Part shown: in pieces, positions 18,407 through 26,245 of the stretch
Layout of the letters: every line of letters starts with the position of its first letter
Numbering within the stretch: the stretch's first letter is position 1
NCBI GenBank assembly: GCA_032251335.1
Contig: JAVVDW010000009.1
Span: forward strand, 51,226-115,225
DNA: 64,000 nt
From: UM-FILTER-40-17 sp032251335
Lineage (GTDB): Bacteria > Bacteroidota > Bacteroidia > Flavobacteriales > Flavobacteriaceae
Direction: 5' to 3'
Notes under the pieces: model-generated
What the model was told of the DNA's origin: nothing
The model's database searches: none
What the model saw: only the letters and a program-made list of their open reading frames with translations
Program-made: the position numbers and the translations under genes

Positions 18407-19450
18407 TTATCCAAAAGCATTCCACCCTTGGGCCGCAAGCGGGATTAATTCATCAGCTTTTGAGTGTAAAAAAGCTTGTTCGTGTTGGTCTGACATATAG
18501 CCAATGACTGTTAAACTAGGATTTCCTTTGATTTTGTCGTGATCTTTTACAGGAATCGTAAAAAGCAATTCATAGTCTTCGCCACCGTTAAGTGCCGCTG
18601 TCAAAGGATGCATTTGAAACTCTTCACTTGTAGTAAGTACCAATGGATCGATGGGTATTTTGTTTTCATAAAGAACCGCGCCCAAACCGGATTGTTTGCA
18701 AATATGTTTGATTTCTGACGAAAGGCCGTCACTGATGTCAATCATGGCGGTGGGTTTCACATCCAACTGTTTCAGCAGCAATCTGATATCTTGACGTGCC
18801 TCCGGTTTAAGTTGTCGCTGCACCAAATAAGCATAAGGCTCTAAATCGGGTTGGTTGTTTGGATTCACCAAAAAGACTTGCTTTTCCCTTTCGAGTATTT
18901 GCAAACCTAAATAAGCACCTCCCAAATCGCCCGAAACGACTACCAAATCAGTAGTTTTTGCGCCACTTCTGTACACAATTTCATCTTTGTCTGCTTCGCC
19001 TATAGCTGTGACACTAATGATAAGCCCTTTTTCTGAAGACGTGGTATCTCCGCCTACCATATCCACTTTGTATTGTCGGCAAGCCAAATGAATGCCGGCG
19101 TATAATTCTTCTAAAGATTCGAGTGGAAAGCGGTTAGAAACCGCTATGGAAACAGTGATTTGCGTAGGGATTGCATTCATTGCATAGACATCAGACAGGT
19201 TGACAACCACTGCCTTGTATCCCAAATGTTTCAATGGCATATAGGCTAAGTCAAAATGCACGTGCTCTATCAGTAAATCGGTAGTTACTACGGTAGCTTT
19301 GTTCCGGATGTCTAACACAGCCGCATCATCGCCTACGCCTTTTAAAGTAGATGGGTGGTTACATTCAAACTGAGCGGTGAGGTGTTCTATCAACCCGAAT
19401 TCGCCCAAATCGGATAGTGCCGTTTTTTTTGGATTCTTATCTTCAATCAT
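18407..19450 (-). CDS. thiL: Thiamine-monophosphate kinase
   Basis: ThiL phosphorylates thiamine monophosphate to the active cofactor thiamine diphosphate. The 347-residue protein belongs to the PurM-like ATPase fold. GVGDDAAVLD (about 39-48), VTTDLLIEHVHFDL and GGDTTSSEKGLIISVTAIG carry the metal-binding aspartates, and AMIDISDGLSSEIKHIC is the C-terminal signature. Its ATG overlaps the recX stop by four bases (ATGA). Confidence 0.95.
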   Translation of the reverse strand: MIEDKNPKKTALSDLGEFGLIEHLTAQFECNHPSTLKGVGDDAAVLDIRNKATVVTTDLLIEHVHFDLAYMPLKHLGYKAVVVNLSDVYAMNAIPTQITVSIAVSNRFPLESLEELYAGIHLACRQYKVDMVGGDTTSSEKGLIISVTAIGEADKDEIVYRSGAKTTDLVVVSGDLGGAYLGLQILEREKQVFLVNPNNQPDLEPYAYLVQRQLKPEARQDIRLLLKQLDVKPTAMIDISDGLSSEIKHICKQSGLGAVLYENKIPIDPLVLTTSEEFQMHPLTAALNGGEDYELLFTIPVKDHDKIKGNPSLTVIGYMSDQHEQAFLHSKADELIPLAAQGWNAFG

Positions 19451-19923
19451 AAGTTTTCTTTTAATTGGTCCAAGGCACTGTTTATCTCTTCGTATTCATA
19501 GCCTTTTCTGAGCATATAACTCTTTAGTTTTTGCATGGTTTGATAATCTGTTTTGTTGTCGAGAGAAGCCCATTTCTTCAATATCAATTGCGTCACTTGA
19601 TGGGTATAGTGTGTTTCATCTATTTCTTCGAGCGCCTTCTTGAGGTTATAATCGGAAATATTCTTCTGTTTTAACGCCAATCGAATTTTATTTTTTCCCC
19701 ATTTATTGATGAGAAATTTACCTCTTGCATAGCTTTCTGCAAAGCGTGTTTCGCTGAGATATCCCTCTTGTATCAGGTGTTCCAATATCTGATTTCTGGC
19801 CAATGCAATCATGCCCAGCGACTTTAGTTTCTGTATTACTTCTTGATGGTTGCGTTCTCTGTAAAGGCAATAGCGCTCCATCAATTTTTTGGCTTCATCA
19901 ACCGTGTAAGTTTTTCCGGTCAT
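19447..19923 (-). CDS. recX: Regulatory protein RecX
   Basis: RecX modulates RecA filament extension. The 158-residue protein shows the helical repeats of the family, for example CLYRERNHQEVIQKL, YLSETRFAESYARGKFLINKWGKNKIRLALKQK (about 56-88) and LRKGYEYEEINSAL near the end. recA is not in this window. It is one base after serS and overlaps thiL by four bases, so serS, recX and thiL probably form one unit. Confidence 0.9.
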   Translation of the reverse strand: MTGKTYTVDEAKKLMERYCLYRERNHQEVIQKLKSLGMIALARNQILEHLIQEGYLSETRFAESYARGKFLINKWGKNKIRLALKQKNISDYNLKKALEEIDETHYTHQVTQLILKKWASLDNKTDYQTMQKLKSYMLRKGYEYEEINSALDQLKENL

Positions 19924-19924
19924 T

Positions 19925-21196
19925 TCAATTTATACATTCAAAACCTGCATAAGGTTGCAATGCTTTGGGAATTTGGATGCCATCGGGTGTTTGGTTATTT
20001 TCCAACAATGCAGCCAATATTCTGGGTAGTGCCAAAGAACTGCCGTTGAGTGTATGCGCCAGCTGAATTTTTCCTTCTTTGTTTTTATATCTCAATTTGA
20101 GCCTGTTGGCCTGATACGTTTCAAAATTTGACACCGAACTCACTTCCAGCCAACGTTCCTGAGCGGCAGAATACACCTCAAAATCATAGGTGATGGCACT
20201 GGTAAAACCCAAATCGCCTCCACAGAGCCTCAAAATTCTGTAGGGTAGTTCTAATTCATCTAAAATCATAGAAACGTGCTGTATCATTTGCTGCAGGGCT
20301 GCATCAGAATCCTCGGGTTTTTCTATGCGTACAATTTCTACTTTGTCAAATTGATGCAACCTATTCAACCCGCGCACATGGGCGCCATATGAACCGGCTT
20401 CGCGGCGAAAACAAGGTGTGTAGGCCGTACACTTTACGGGCAAATCTGTCTCGCTCAAAATTACATCTCTAAAGATATTTGTTATTGGGACTTCCGCTGT
20501 AGGAATCAAATAAAGATTGTCTTCGGTGACCACATACATTTGTCCTTCTTTGTCGGGCAATTGGCCAGTGCCATAACCGGAAGCTTCATTGACTAAGTGA
20601 GGCGGTTGATATTCTTCATAACCAACAGCTGTGTTTTTGTCTAAAAAATAGTTGATCAGGGCACGCTGAACACGAGCACCTTTTCCCTTGTACAAAGGAA
20701 ATCCGGCACCGGTGATTTTGTTTCCAAGCTCAAAGTCGATAATGTTGTAGCGAGAGGCCAACTCCCAATGCGGCAAAGAACCTTTAGGCAAATCGGGTAT
20801 CTTACCGCTTGTTCTGACCACTTCGTTGTGATCGGCTGTGGTGCCGTCCGGAACTTCTTTTTTAGGTACGTTGGGTATTTTATAGAGGGCTTCCTGCAAT
20901 TTTTCTGTGGTTTCCCGCAAGGCCGGTTCTAAATTTTTAATGGCTTCTTTGATCTCTACAGTCTTCTCCTTTGCAATTTGTGCCTCTTGATGTTGTGCGT
21001 TCTTGAAAAACACACCAATCTCTTTGGAAAGTTTGTTTTGCGCTGCGAGTTTTTCGTCTAGTTGCGTTTGCAATTTTCGCCTTTCTTCGTCCAGTTTCAA
21101 AACTGTATGAACAAGGACCTCTGCCTCTATATGCCGCTTGTTTAGTGCTGCCACGCAGTTTGCGGTATCTTGTCGTAATCTGTTTAATTCTAGCAT
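19925..21196 (-). CDS. serS: Seryl-tRNA synthetase
   Basis: A class II synthetase charging tRNA-Ser and tRNA-Sec-type substrates. The 423-residue protein has the N-terminal coiled-coil tRNA-binding arm (about 28-105), TAEVPITN, motif 2 PCFRREAGSYG and HVRGLNRLHQFDKVEIV, and motif 3 NGSSLALPRILAALLENNQ. Length and motifs are standard. It begins the serS-recX-thiL group. Confidence 0.97.
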   Translation of the reverse strand: MLELNRLRQDTANCVAALNKRHIEAEVLVHTVLKLDEERRKLQTQLDEKLAAQNKLSKEIGVFFKNAQHQEAQIAKEKTVEIKEAIKNLEPALRETTEKLQEALYKIPNVPKKEVPDGTTADHNEVVRTSGKIPDLPKGSLPHWELASRYNIIDFELGNKITGAGFPLYKGKGARVQRALINYFLDKNTAVGYEEYQPPHLVNEASGYGTGQLPDKEGQMYVVTEDNLYLIPTAEVPITNIFRDVILSETDLPVKCTAYTPCFRREAGSYGAHVRGLNRLHQFDKVEIVRIEKPEDSDAALQQMIQHVSMILDELELPYRILRLCGGDLGFTSAITYDFEVYSAAQERWLEVSSVSNFETYQANRLKLRYKNKEGKIQLAHTLNGSSLALPRILAALLENNQTPDGIQIPKALQPYAGFECIN

Positions 21197-21228
21197 GTTT
21201 TGTTTGTTAAACTTTATAAAAACCTGTT

Positions 21229-22311
21229 TTATACTTTTTTAGAAGCCAATTTGTTTTTCTCAATGCTATGTCCCGGACGCGTCCACTTGGGCTTTTCGCC
21301 TAATGGCTGTAAGGATGAATCTTGAGCTTCTACAGTTTGGGGCTGCGCTTTTTTGGCAAAAGGTTTTTCGGGTTTCATACCTAATTTGGCAAATAGCTTC
21401 ATATCGTCATCCACATTTGGGTTGGGCGTGGTAAGCAATTTATCTCCGGCAAAAATAGAGTTGGCTCCGGCAAAGAAGCACATGGCTTGCCCTTCGTGAC
21501 TCATGTCTTTTCGGCCTGCGGACAGACGCACCTGCGTAAGCGGCATGGCGATACGCGTTACGGCCACCATCCGGATCATTTCCCAAATCTCAACAGGTTG
21601 TTGGTCCTCCATAGGCGTGCCTTCTACTGCCACTAGGGCATTGATGGGAACAGATTCGGGTTGTGGGCTCATATTGGCCAAGGTTCTGAGCATGGCACAT
21701 CGATCGGCTACCGATTCGCCCATGCCGATAATCCCTCCACTGCATACCGTTACATTAGTCTTGCGAACGTTTGCTATGGTTTGAAGCCTGTCGTCAAATC
21801 CCCTCGTAGAAATGACCTCTTTGTAATATTCTTCTGATGAATCAATGTTGTGATTATAGGCATACAAGCCGGCCTCAGCTAGGCGTTTGGCTTGGTTCTC
21901 CGTAATCATTCCCAGCGTACAACAAACCTCCATCTCGAGTTTGTTAATGGTTCGAACCATCTCCAAAACTTGTTCAAAATCCTCTCCATCTTTGACGTTG
22001 CGCCAAGCCGCACCCATGCAAACACGCGAAGATCCGTTTGATTTTGCACGGAGCGCCATTGCTTTTACCTGAGTAACGCTCATTAAATCATTGGTTTCTA
22101 AATTGGTGTGATAGCGCGCAGCTTGCGGACAATAACCACAATCTTCCGGGCAACCGCCTGTTTTAATGGATATCAGTGTACTCACCTGTACTTTGTTCGG
22201 GTCGTGAAATTGTCGGTGTACAGTGGCCGCCTCGTACAGCAACTCCATCAAGGGTTTGTTGTACAGTGTTGCCAACTCTTGATCGGTCCAGTTATTTTTG
22301 ATTTGAGTCAT
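21229..22311 (-). CDS. bioB: Biotin synthase
   Basis: BioB is a radical-SAM enzyme that inserts sulfur into dethiobiotin. The [4Fe-4S]-SAM motif CPEDCGYC places cysteines at 54, 58 and 61. Typical BioB segments MGAAWR, AYNHNIDSSEEYY and SAGRKDMSHEGQAMCFFAGANSIFAG are present. The last 45 residues form a charged tail with no catalytic motif. It is 63 bp downstream of a stand-alone ketosynthase gene on the same strand. The rest of the biotin pathway is not in the window. Confidence 0.97.
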   Translation of the reverse strand: MTQIKNNWTDQELATLYNKPLMELLYEAATVHRQFHDPNKVQVSTLISIKTGGCPEDCGYCPQAARYHTNLETNDLMSVTQVKAMALRAKSNGSSRVCMGAAWRNVKDGEDFEQVLEMVRTINKLEMEVCCTLGMITENQAKRLAEAGLYAYNHNIDSSEEYYKEVISTRGFDDRLQTIANVRKTNVTVCSGGIIGMGESVADRCAMLRTLANMSPQPESVPINALVAVEGTPMEDQQPVEIWEMIRMVAVTRIAMPLTQVRLSAGRKDMSHEGQAMCFFAGANSIFAGDKLLTTPNPNVDDDMKLFAKLGMKPEKPFAKKAQPQTVEAQDSSLQPLGEKPKWTRPGHSIEKNKLASKKV

Positions 22312-22327
22312 GAAAAAATATTTAAGT

Positions 22328-22335
22328 CAAATTTA
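22328..22335 (-). promoter_or_regulatory. Promoter -7 box upstream of bioB
   Basis: The minus strand reads TAAATTTG, an exact TAnnTTTG match, 16 bp before the bioB ATG. It suggests bioB can be transcribed separately from the upstream ketosynthase gene. Confidence 0.45.
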
Positions 22336-22374
22336 CAAAATAAAGTAATGAAATGTATTTCCGTATAGAAACCA

Positions 22375-23535
22375 TTAAGGTAATCTCAAGATGACGCTCA
22401 CTGCATTTCCGCCGAATCCCACTGCGTTGACCATTATACGTTTGATTTTCTTGGGTCCTGAGTAGCTTTTTAAATAAGGGACTTCTATAAATGATTGTGT
22501 TTGCAGCATAATAACGGCCATTTCCAGACTCAATAAGCCACTGGCACCGAAAGTATGTCCAAGTTTCCATTTGTTGGTGGTTAAAGCCGGAATATCCTTG
22601 TTAAACACCGCTTCTATCGCACGCATTTCAGCCGCATCGCCTTTGAGCGTTCCGGGCGCATGCATCACAATCAAATCTACATCCGAAGGAGCCATATCTT
22701 GAAGTGCCATTCGCATTGCCTTATGCAAACAATCGGCTTTAGCTGAAAGCGAAGCCGCGTGGCTAAGGGTTTCCGTTGCATAGCCAACGCCTTCTATCAA
22801 AGCCAAGGCTTTATCGGAAAAACCCAATTCTAAACCAACCGCTGCTGCTCCTTCTCCCAAAACCATACTGTTTTGCGTTTGACCCAAATCCAGGGCACGA
22901 CAGGGAAAGGAGGTTTCAATATTTTCGGCATATATTTTTAAGGCATGTATTTGTGCCAACGTAAAATCTGTCAGTGGCGCCTCGCTGCCTCCTACAATGA
23001 ACTTATCAACAAAGCCCGCTTGCAACCAAGCCATGCCGTTTAGCAAAGCGTGCAGGGCTGTTGAGCAAGTTATGGAATGGCTGACATCAGGACCGTCTAT
23101 TTGTAAATCATGAGAAACCCATGAAGATATGTTGCCCAAGGTAGTGGTTGGCGATGTCAGCACTTCGCTTTTTTGGTGTTGCAGAAAGAATGCATGCTGT
23201 TTTTCGAACAATGCCGTAGCACCTCTTGAAGATCCGAAATTTACACCAATGGTCGCCCTGTTGTCCCATCCCGATTTTTCAAGCACTTCGCGTGCGGTAT
23301 GTATGGCAAACAAAACGGTGTTGTCCAAACTCTTGTATTTTTTGTCCGAGTTGCGCAGTGCCGCAATCGCCGTTTTTGTATCCAAGGGAAGTGCGCCCAC
23401 AGTTACCTCCTTATCAAAAAATGGTTGCTTGCTTAAAAAGTGCTTCGGCAGTCCATAGTTTTTGATGATTTGGTCACGGTTGTGTCCCAAAGCCGAAACT
23501 GAGGCGATAGATACGATGGATACAGGAGTTTTCAA
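22375..23535 (-). CDS. Stand-alone beta-ketoacyl synthase next to bioB
   Basis: A FabF-like condensing enzyme of 386 residues when started at the TTG at 23535 (MKTPVSIVSIASVSALG). The catalytic triad is complete: Cys157 in SITCSTALHAL, His292 in MHAPGTLKGD and His327 in KLGHTFGASG. The frame is open to a TTG at 23634, but that codon is part of a TAAATTTG promoter box, so it is unlikely to be translated. It lacks the N-terminal length of housekeeping FabF. Position next to bioB suggests a role in making the pimeloyl precursor of biotin; a secondary lipid role is equally possible. Confidence 0.85.
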   Translation of the reverse strand: MKTPVSIVSIASVSALGHNRDQIIKNYGLPKHFLSKQPFFDKEVTVGALPLDTKTAIAALRNSDKKYKSLDNTVLFAIHTAREVLEKSGWDNRATIGVNFGSSRGATALFEKQHAFFLQHQKSEVLTSPTTTLGNISSWVSHDLQIDGPDVSHSITCSTALHALLNGMAWLQAGFVDKFIVGGSEAPLTDFTLAQIHALKIYAENIETSFPCRALDLGQTQNSMVLGEGAAAVGLELGFSDKALALIEGVGYATETLSHAASLSAKADCLHKAMRMALQDMAPSDVDLIVMHAPGTLKGDAAEMRAIEAVFNKDIPALTTNKWKLGHTFGASGLLSLEMAVIMLQTQSFIEVPYLKSYSGPKKIKRIMVNAVGFGGNAVSVILRLP

Positions 23536-23631
23536 TGCCGTGGTTTTTCGTTTGCAAATATCCGAAGTTTGGGGCAGGATGCCAATCTTTTTATGTGCTA
23601 AAAAACGATAAAACTCCCGTATCTTTATCTC

Positions 23632-23639
23632 CAAATTTA
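23632..23639 (-). promoter_or_regulatory. Promoter -7 box of the ketosynthase gene
   Basis: The minus strand reads TAAATTTG. It overlaps the leftmost possible TTG start of the ketosynthase frame and lies 8 bp from the divergent ATG at 23648, which supports the downstream ketosynthase start at 23535. Confidence 0.45.
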
Positions 23640-23647
23640 CCTACATA

Positions 23648-24778
23648 ATGTTTGCGCCCTCACTTAGTTATTGGGAAATAAAATCTTGGCTCTCTAAGCT
23701 CGATTTTGTCATCATTGGAAGCGGTATCGTCGGTCTCAACGCTGCGTTATCGTTGAGACAGAAATTCCCAAAAAGCAAAATATTGATTCTTGAAAAAGGA
23801 TTTTTGCCGGCCGGTGCCAGCACCAAAAATGCCGGCTTTGGCTGTTTTGGCAGTATTTCAGAGATTGTAGATGATCTGAATCATCACGCGCAAGAAGATG
23901 TTTTTGAACTGGTTAAAAAACGTTTTGACGGTATTGCGCTGCTTCGGAAAAATCTGGGAGATACCTCTATCGGTTTCAAAAATTTTGGCGGCTATGAGTT
24001 TTTTGAATCCCAAGATCAAAACACCTTAGATACGTGTATGCATCATGAAAAGGAAATTAACGAACTGTTGCATAAGATCTTTGGTGAAAACCCCTTCAAA
24101 AAAACTAAAAACACCTTTGGATTTAAAAAAGTTATCGATGTAGGTTATGTAAATCGGTTTGAATCTCAAATAAATACCGGACAGATGATGCAGGCTTTAT
24201 TGCGCAAGGTTCAAAAATCAGATATTCTCCAACTGAACGGCGTGGGCGTTGTTCAACTGGAAGACAACGGCCATGAGGTGCTTATAGATACGGATCAAAA
24301 ATTTAGCATGAAAGCATCGACCGTGCTTGTTGCTACCAATGGCTTCGCGGCAAAGTTGTTGGATTTGGACGTAAAGCCGGCGCGCGCCCAGGTATTAATC
24401 ACTAAGCCTATAAAGAATTTGCCACTGAAAGGCACTTTTCATTTGGATAAAGGATACTATTATTTCCGCAATGTCGGCAATCGGCTTTTGCTGGGTGGCG
24501 GGCGAAATTTAGATTTTCAAACAGAAGAAACCTACGATTTGTCTTTGACACAAAAAGTGCAAAACAAGTTAGATTCATTAATTTCTGAAATGATTTTGCC
24601 GGGAAAAACTGTTGAAATTGAACATCGTTGGAGCGGTATTATGGGTGTAGGTGGTCAAAAAAAACCCATCGTAAAATGGGTTTCTCCCCGCATTGGCTGT
24701 GCGGTGCGCATGGGCGGTATGGGTGTAGCTTTAGGAAGCAAAACGGGTAAAGAACTCGCCGAACTTACCAATATTTAG
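23648..24778 (+). CDS. FAD-dependent oxidoreductase, DAO family
   Basis: A 376-residue flavoprotein with a dinucleotide-binding motif GSGIVG (24-29) and the following acidic strand end ILILEKG. AGASTKNAGFGCFGS is the FAD-contacting segment of D-amino-acid-oxidase/glycine-oxidase-like proteins, and MGGMGVALGSKTGKELAEL closes the FAD site. There is no signal peptide. The substrate cannot be told from sequence; an amine or amino acid is likely for the family. It is followed after 7 bp by mtgA. Confidence 0.85.
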   Translation: MFAPSLSYWEIKSWLSKLDFVIIGSGIVGLNAALSLRQKFPKSKILILEKGFLPAGASTKNAGFGCFGSISEIVDDLNHHAQEDVFELVKKRFDGIALLRKNLGDTSIGFKNFGGYEFFESQDQNTLDTCMHHEKEINELLHKIFGENPFKKTKNTFGFKKVIDVGYVNRFESQINTGQMMQALLRKVQKSDILQLNGVGVVQLEDNGHEVLIDTDQKFSMKASTVLVATNGFAAKLLDLDVKPARAQVLITKPIKNLPLKGTFHLDKGYYYFRNVGNRLLLGGGRNLDFQTEETYDLSLTQKVQNKLDSLISEMILPGKTVEIEHRWSGIMGVGGQKKPIVKWVSPRIGCAVRMGGMGVALGSKTGKELAELTNI

Positions 24779-24785
24779 AGACCTT

Positions 24786-25481
24786 ATGAGAGCTATTCGA
24801 TATGTTTTTAAACTGATGATAAAAGCCTTTCTTTGGTTTTTACTACTCAGCATAGCACTCGTTATCCTCTACAGATTTGTTCCCGTTCCGCTTACGCCCC
24901 TGATGGTTATTCGCGCTATAGAACAAAAAACCGAGGGTAAAAAAGTGGTATTGAAACACGATTGGGTTTCTATGGAGAATATGTCTCCTCATCTTCAATT
25001 GGCGGTTGTGAGTAGCGAAGATCAATTGTTTTTGAGTCATCGCGGTTTTGATGTGCAGGCTATTGAAAAGGCGTTGGAAAACAACCAAAAAGGTAGGCGA
25101 ATAAAAGGCGCGAGTACGATTTCGCAACAAACAGCCAAAAATGTATTCTTATGGCCCAATCGTAGTTGGATTCGAAAAGGGTTTGAGGTTTATTTTACCT
25201 TTCTGATAGAAACTTTTTGGGACAAAGAGCGAATTCTTGAAGTCTATTTAAACAGCATCGAAATGGGGCCGGGTATCTACGGTGCAGAAGCCGCATCGCA
25301 ATTTTGGTTCCACAAATCGGCTAAAAATCTGAACCGAGACCAATCAGCCGCTTTGGCGGCTATACTGCCAAACCCTTTAAGATACAAGGCCAATCCACCT
25401 TCAAATTATATCCAACAGCGTAAAAACTGGATACTGCGACAAATGAATAATTTGGGCCCGCTCTATTTTAAGGAACCATAA
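24786..25481 (+). CDS. mtgA: Monofunctional peptidoglycan glycosyltransferase
   Basis: MtgA polymerises lipid II into glycan strands at the inner membrane. The 231-residue GT51 protein has one N-terminal membrane span (about 12-31), the catalytic glutamate Glu78 in SSEDQLFLSHRGFD, KGASTISQQTAKN and YLNSIEMGPGIYGAEAAS. There is no transpeptidase domain. It may be cotranscribed with the flavoprotein gene 7 bp upstream. Its 3' end overlaps the convergent plsC gene by 14 bp. Confidence 0.95.
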   Translation: MRAIRYVFKLMIKAFLWFLLLSIALVILYRFVPVPLTPLMVIRAIEQKTEGKKVVLKHDWVSMENMSPHLQLAVVSSEDQLFLSHRGFDVQAIEKALENNQKGRRIKGASTISQQTAKNVFLWPNRSWIRKGFEVYFTFLIETFWDKERILEVYLNSIEMGPGIYGAEAASQFWFHKSAKNLNRDQSAALAAILPNPLRYKANPPSNYIQQRKNWILRQMNNLGPLYFKEP

Positions 25482-26208
25482 TTTTACTTTTAACCTGCGA
25501 TTCCACCGTTTTGAACAAAGATTCGAAATCATAGTCTTTGGCATCAATTGGAGGATGTACATAGAAAGTGATGCGTTCAAAAGCCGATAACGGAAAGGAA
25601 CCGTATTTGAATACCTTCCATGAATTGTTGATGCTCACCGGCACTACCAAAGCATCCGAAACGCCGCTTAAAATTGTTTTAAGACCTCCAATGGCAAATC
25701 TTTTGGGGATGCCGTCCCGACTTCTGGTGCCTTCAGGAAAAATAACAGCACTCCTTTGATTTTTGTTCAAATAATTTGAAAACCGATTCAATTCCGATAG
25801 TGCCTGTTCGGGATTCTTTCTGTCTATGAGTGCCGCACCGCCATGCCTGAGGTTAAAAGACACGCTTGGGATTCCTCTTCCCAACTCTTTTTTGGCCACA
25901 AATTTTGGGTGATGTTTGCGAAACCTCCAAATCATGGCCGGAATGTCGTACAAGCTTTGATGGTTGGCTACAAAAATGAGACTCCTATTCGTCGGCAATT
26001 TTTCTGAGAAAGTAAATCTGGTTGTGATGCCCAGTAGCCATAAAGAATTGGTCAGGAAAAAGTTTAGCCAATCTACAGATACCTTGTGTGCATGATAGCC
26101 GCCCAACTTTAAGCACGCATATTGAATGGGATGAAAAACGAGCAAACACAACCCAAAAAACAGGTAGTGTAAGACAGACAGCAGGTATGAAATAGCCTTG
26201 TGAAACAT
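25468..26208 (-). CDS. 1-acyl-sn-glycerol-3-phosphate acyltransferase (PlsC family)
   Basis: A membrane acyltransferase that probably makes phosphatidic acid from lysophosphatidic acid. The HX4D motif is at His83-Asp88 (ANHQSLYDIP) and FPEGTRSRDG at about 156. One or two N-terminal membrane segments (about 8-30) are present. I chose the ATG at 26208 (MFHKAISYLL); an upstream ATG at 26295 would overlap the S9 peptidase gene by 50 bp and add a basic, non-conserved stretch. The 246-residue length fits the family. Confidence 0.88.
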   Translation of the reverse strand: MFHKAISYLLSVLHYLFFGLCLLVFHPIQYACLKLGGYHAHKVSVDWLNFFLTNSLWLLGITTRFTFSEKLPTNRSLIFVANHQSLYDIPAMIWRFRKHHPKFVAKKELGRGIPSVSFNLRHGGAALIDRKNPEQALSELNRFSNYLNKNQRSAVIFPEGTRSRDGIPKRFAIGGLKTILSGVSDALVVPVSINNSWKVFKYGSFPLSAFERITFYVHPPIDAKDYDFESLFKTVESQVKSKIMVP

Positions 26209-26245
26209 GGTCTCAAAGGTATGTTTTTTTGGCAAATGACAACGG

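Noticed and set aside
23536..23634. Upstream TTG start of the ketosynthase at 23634
   Set aside because: That codon overlaps the TAAATTTG promoter box, and the downstream TTG at 23535 fits the family N-terminus.
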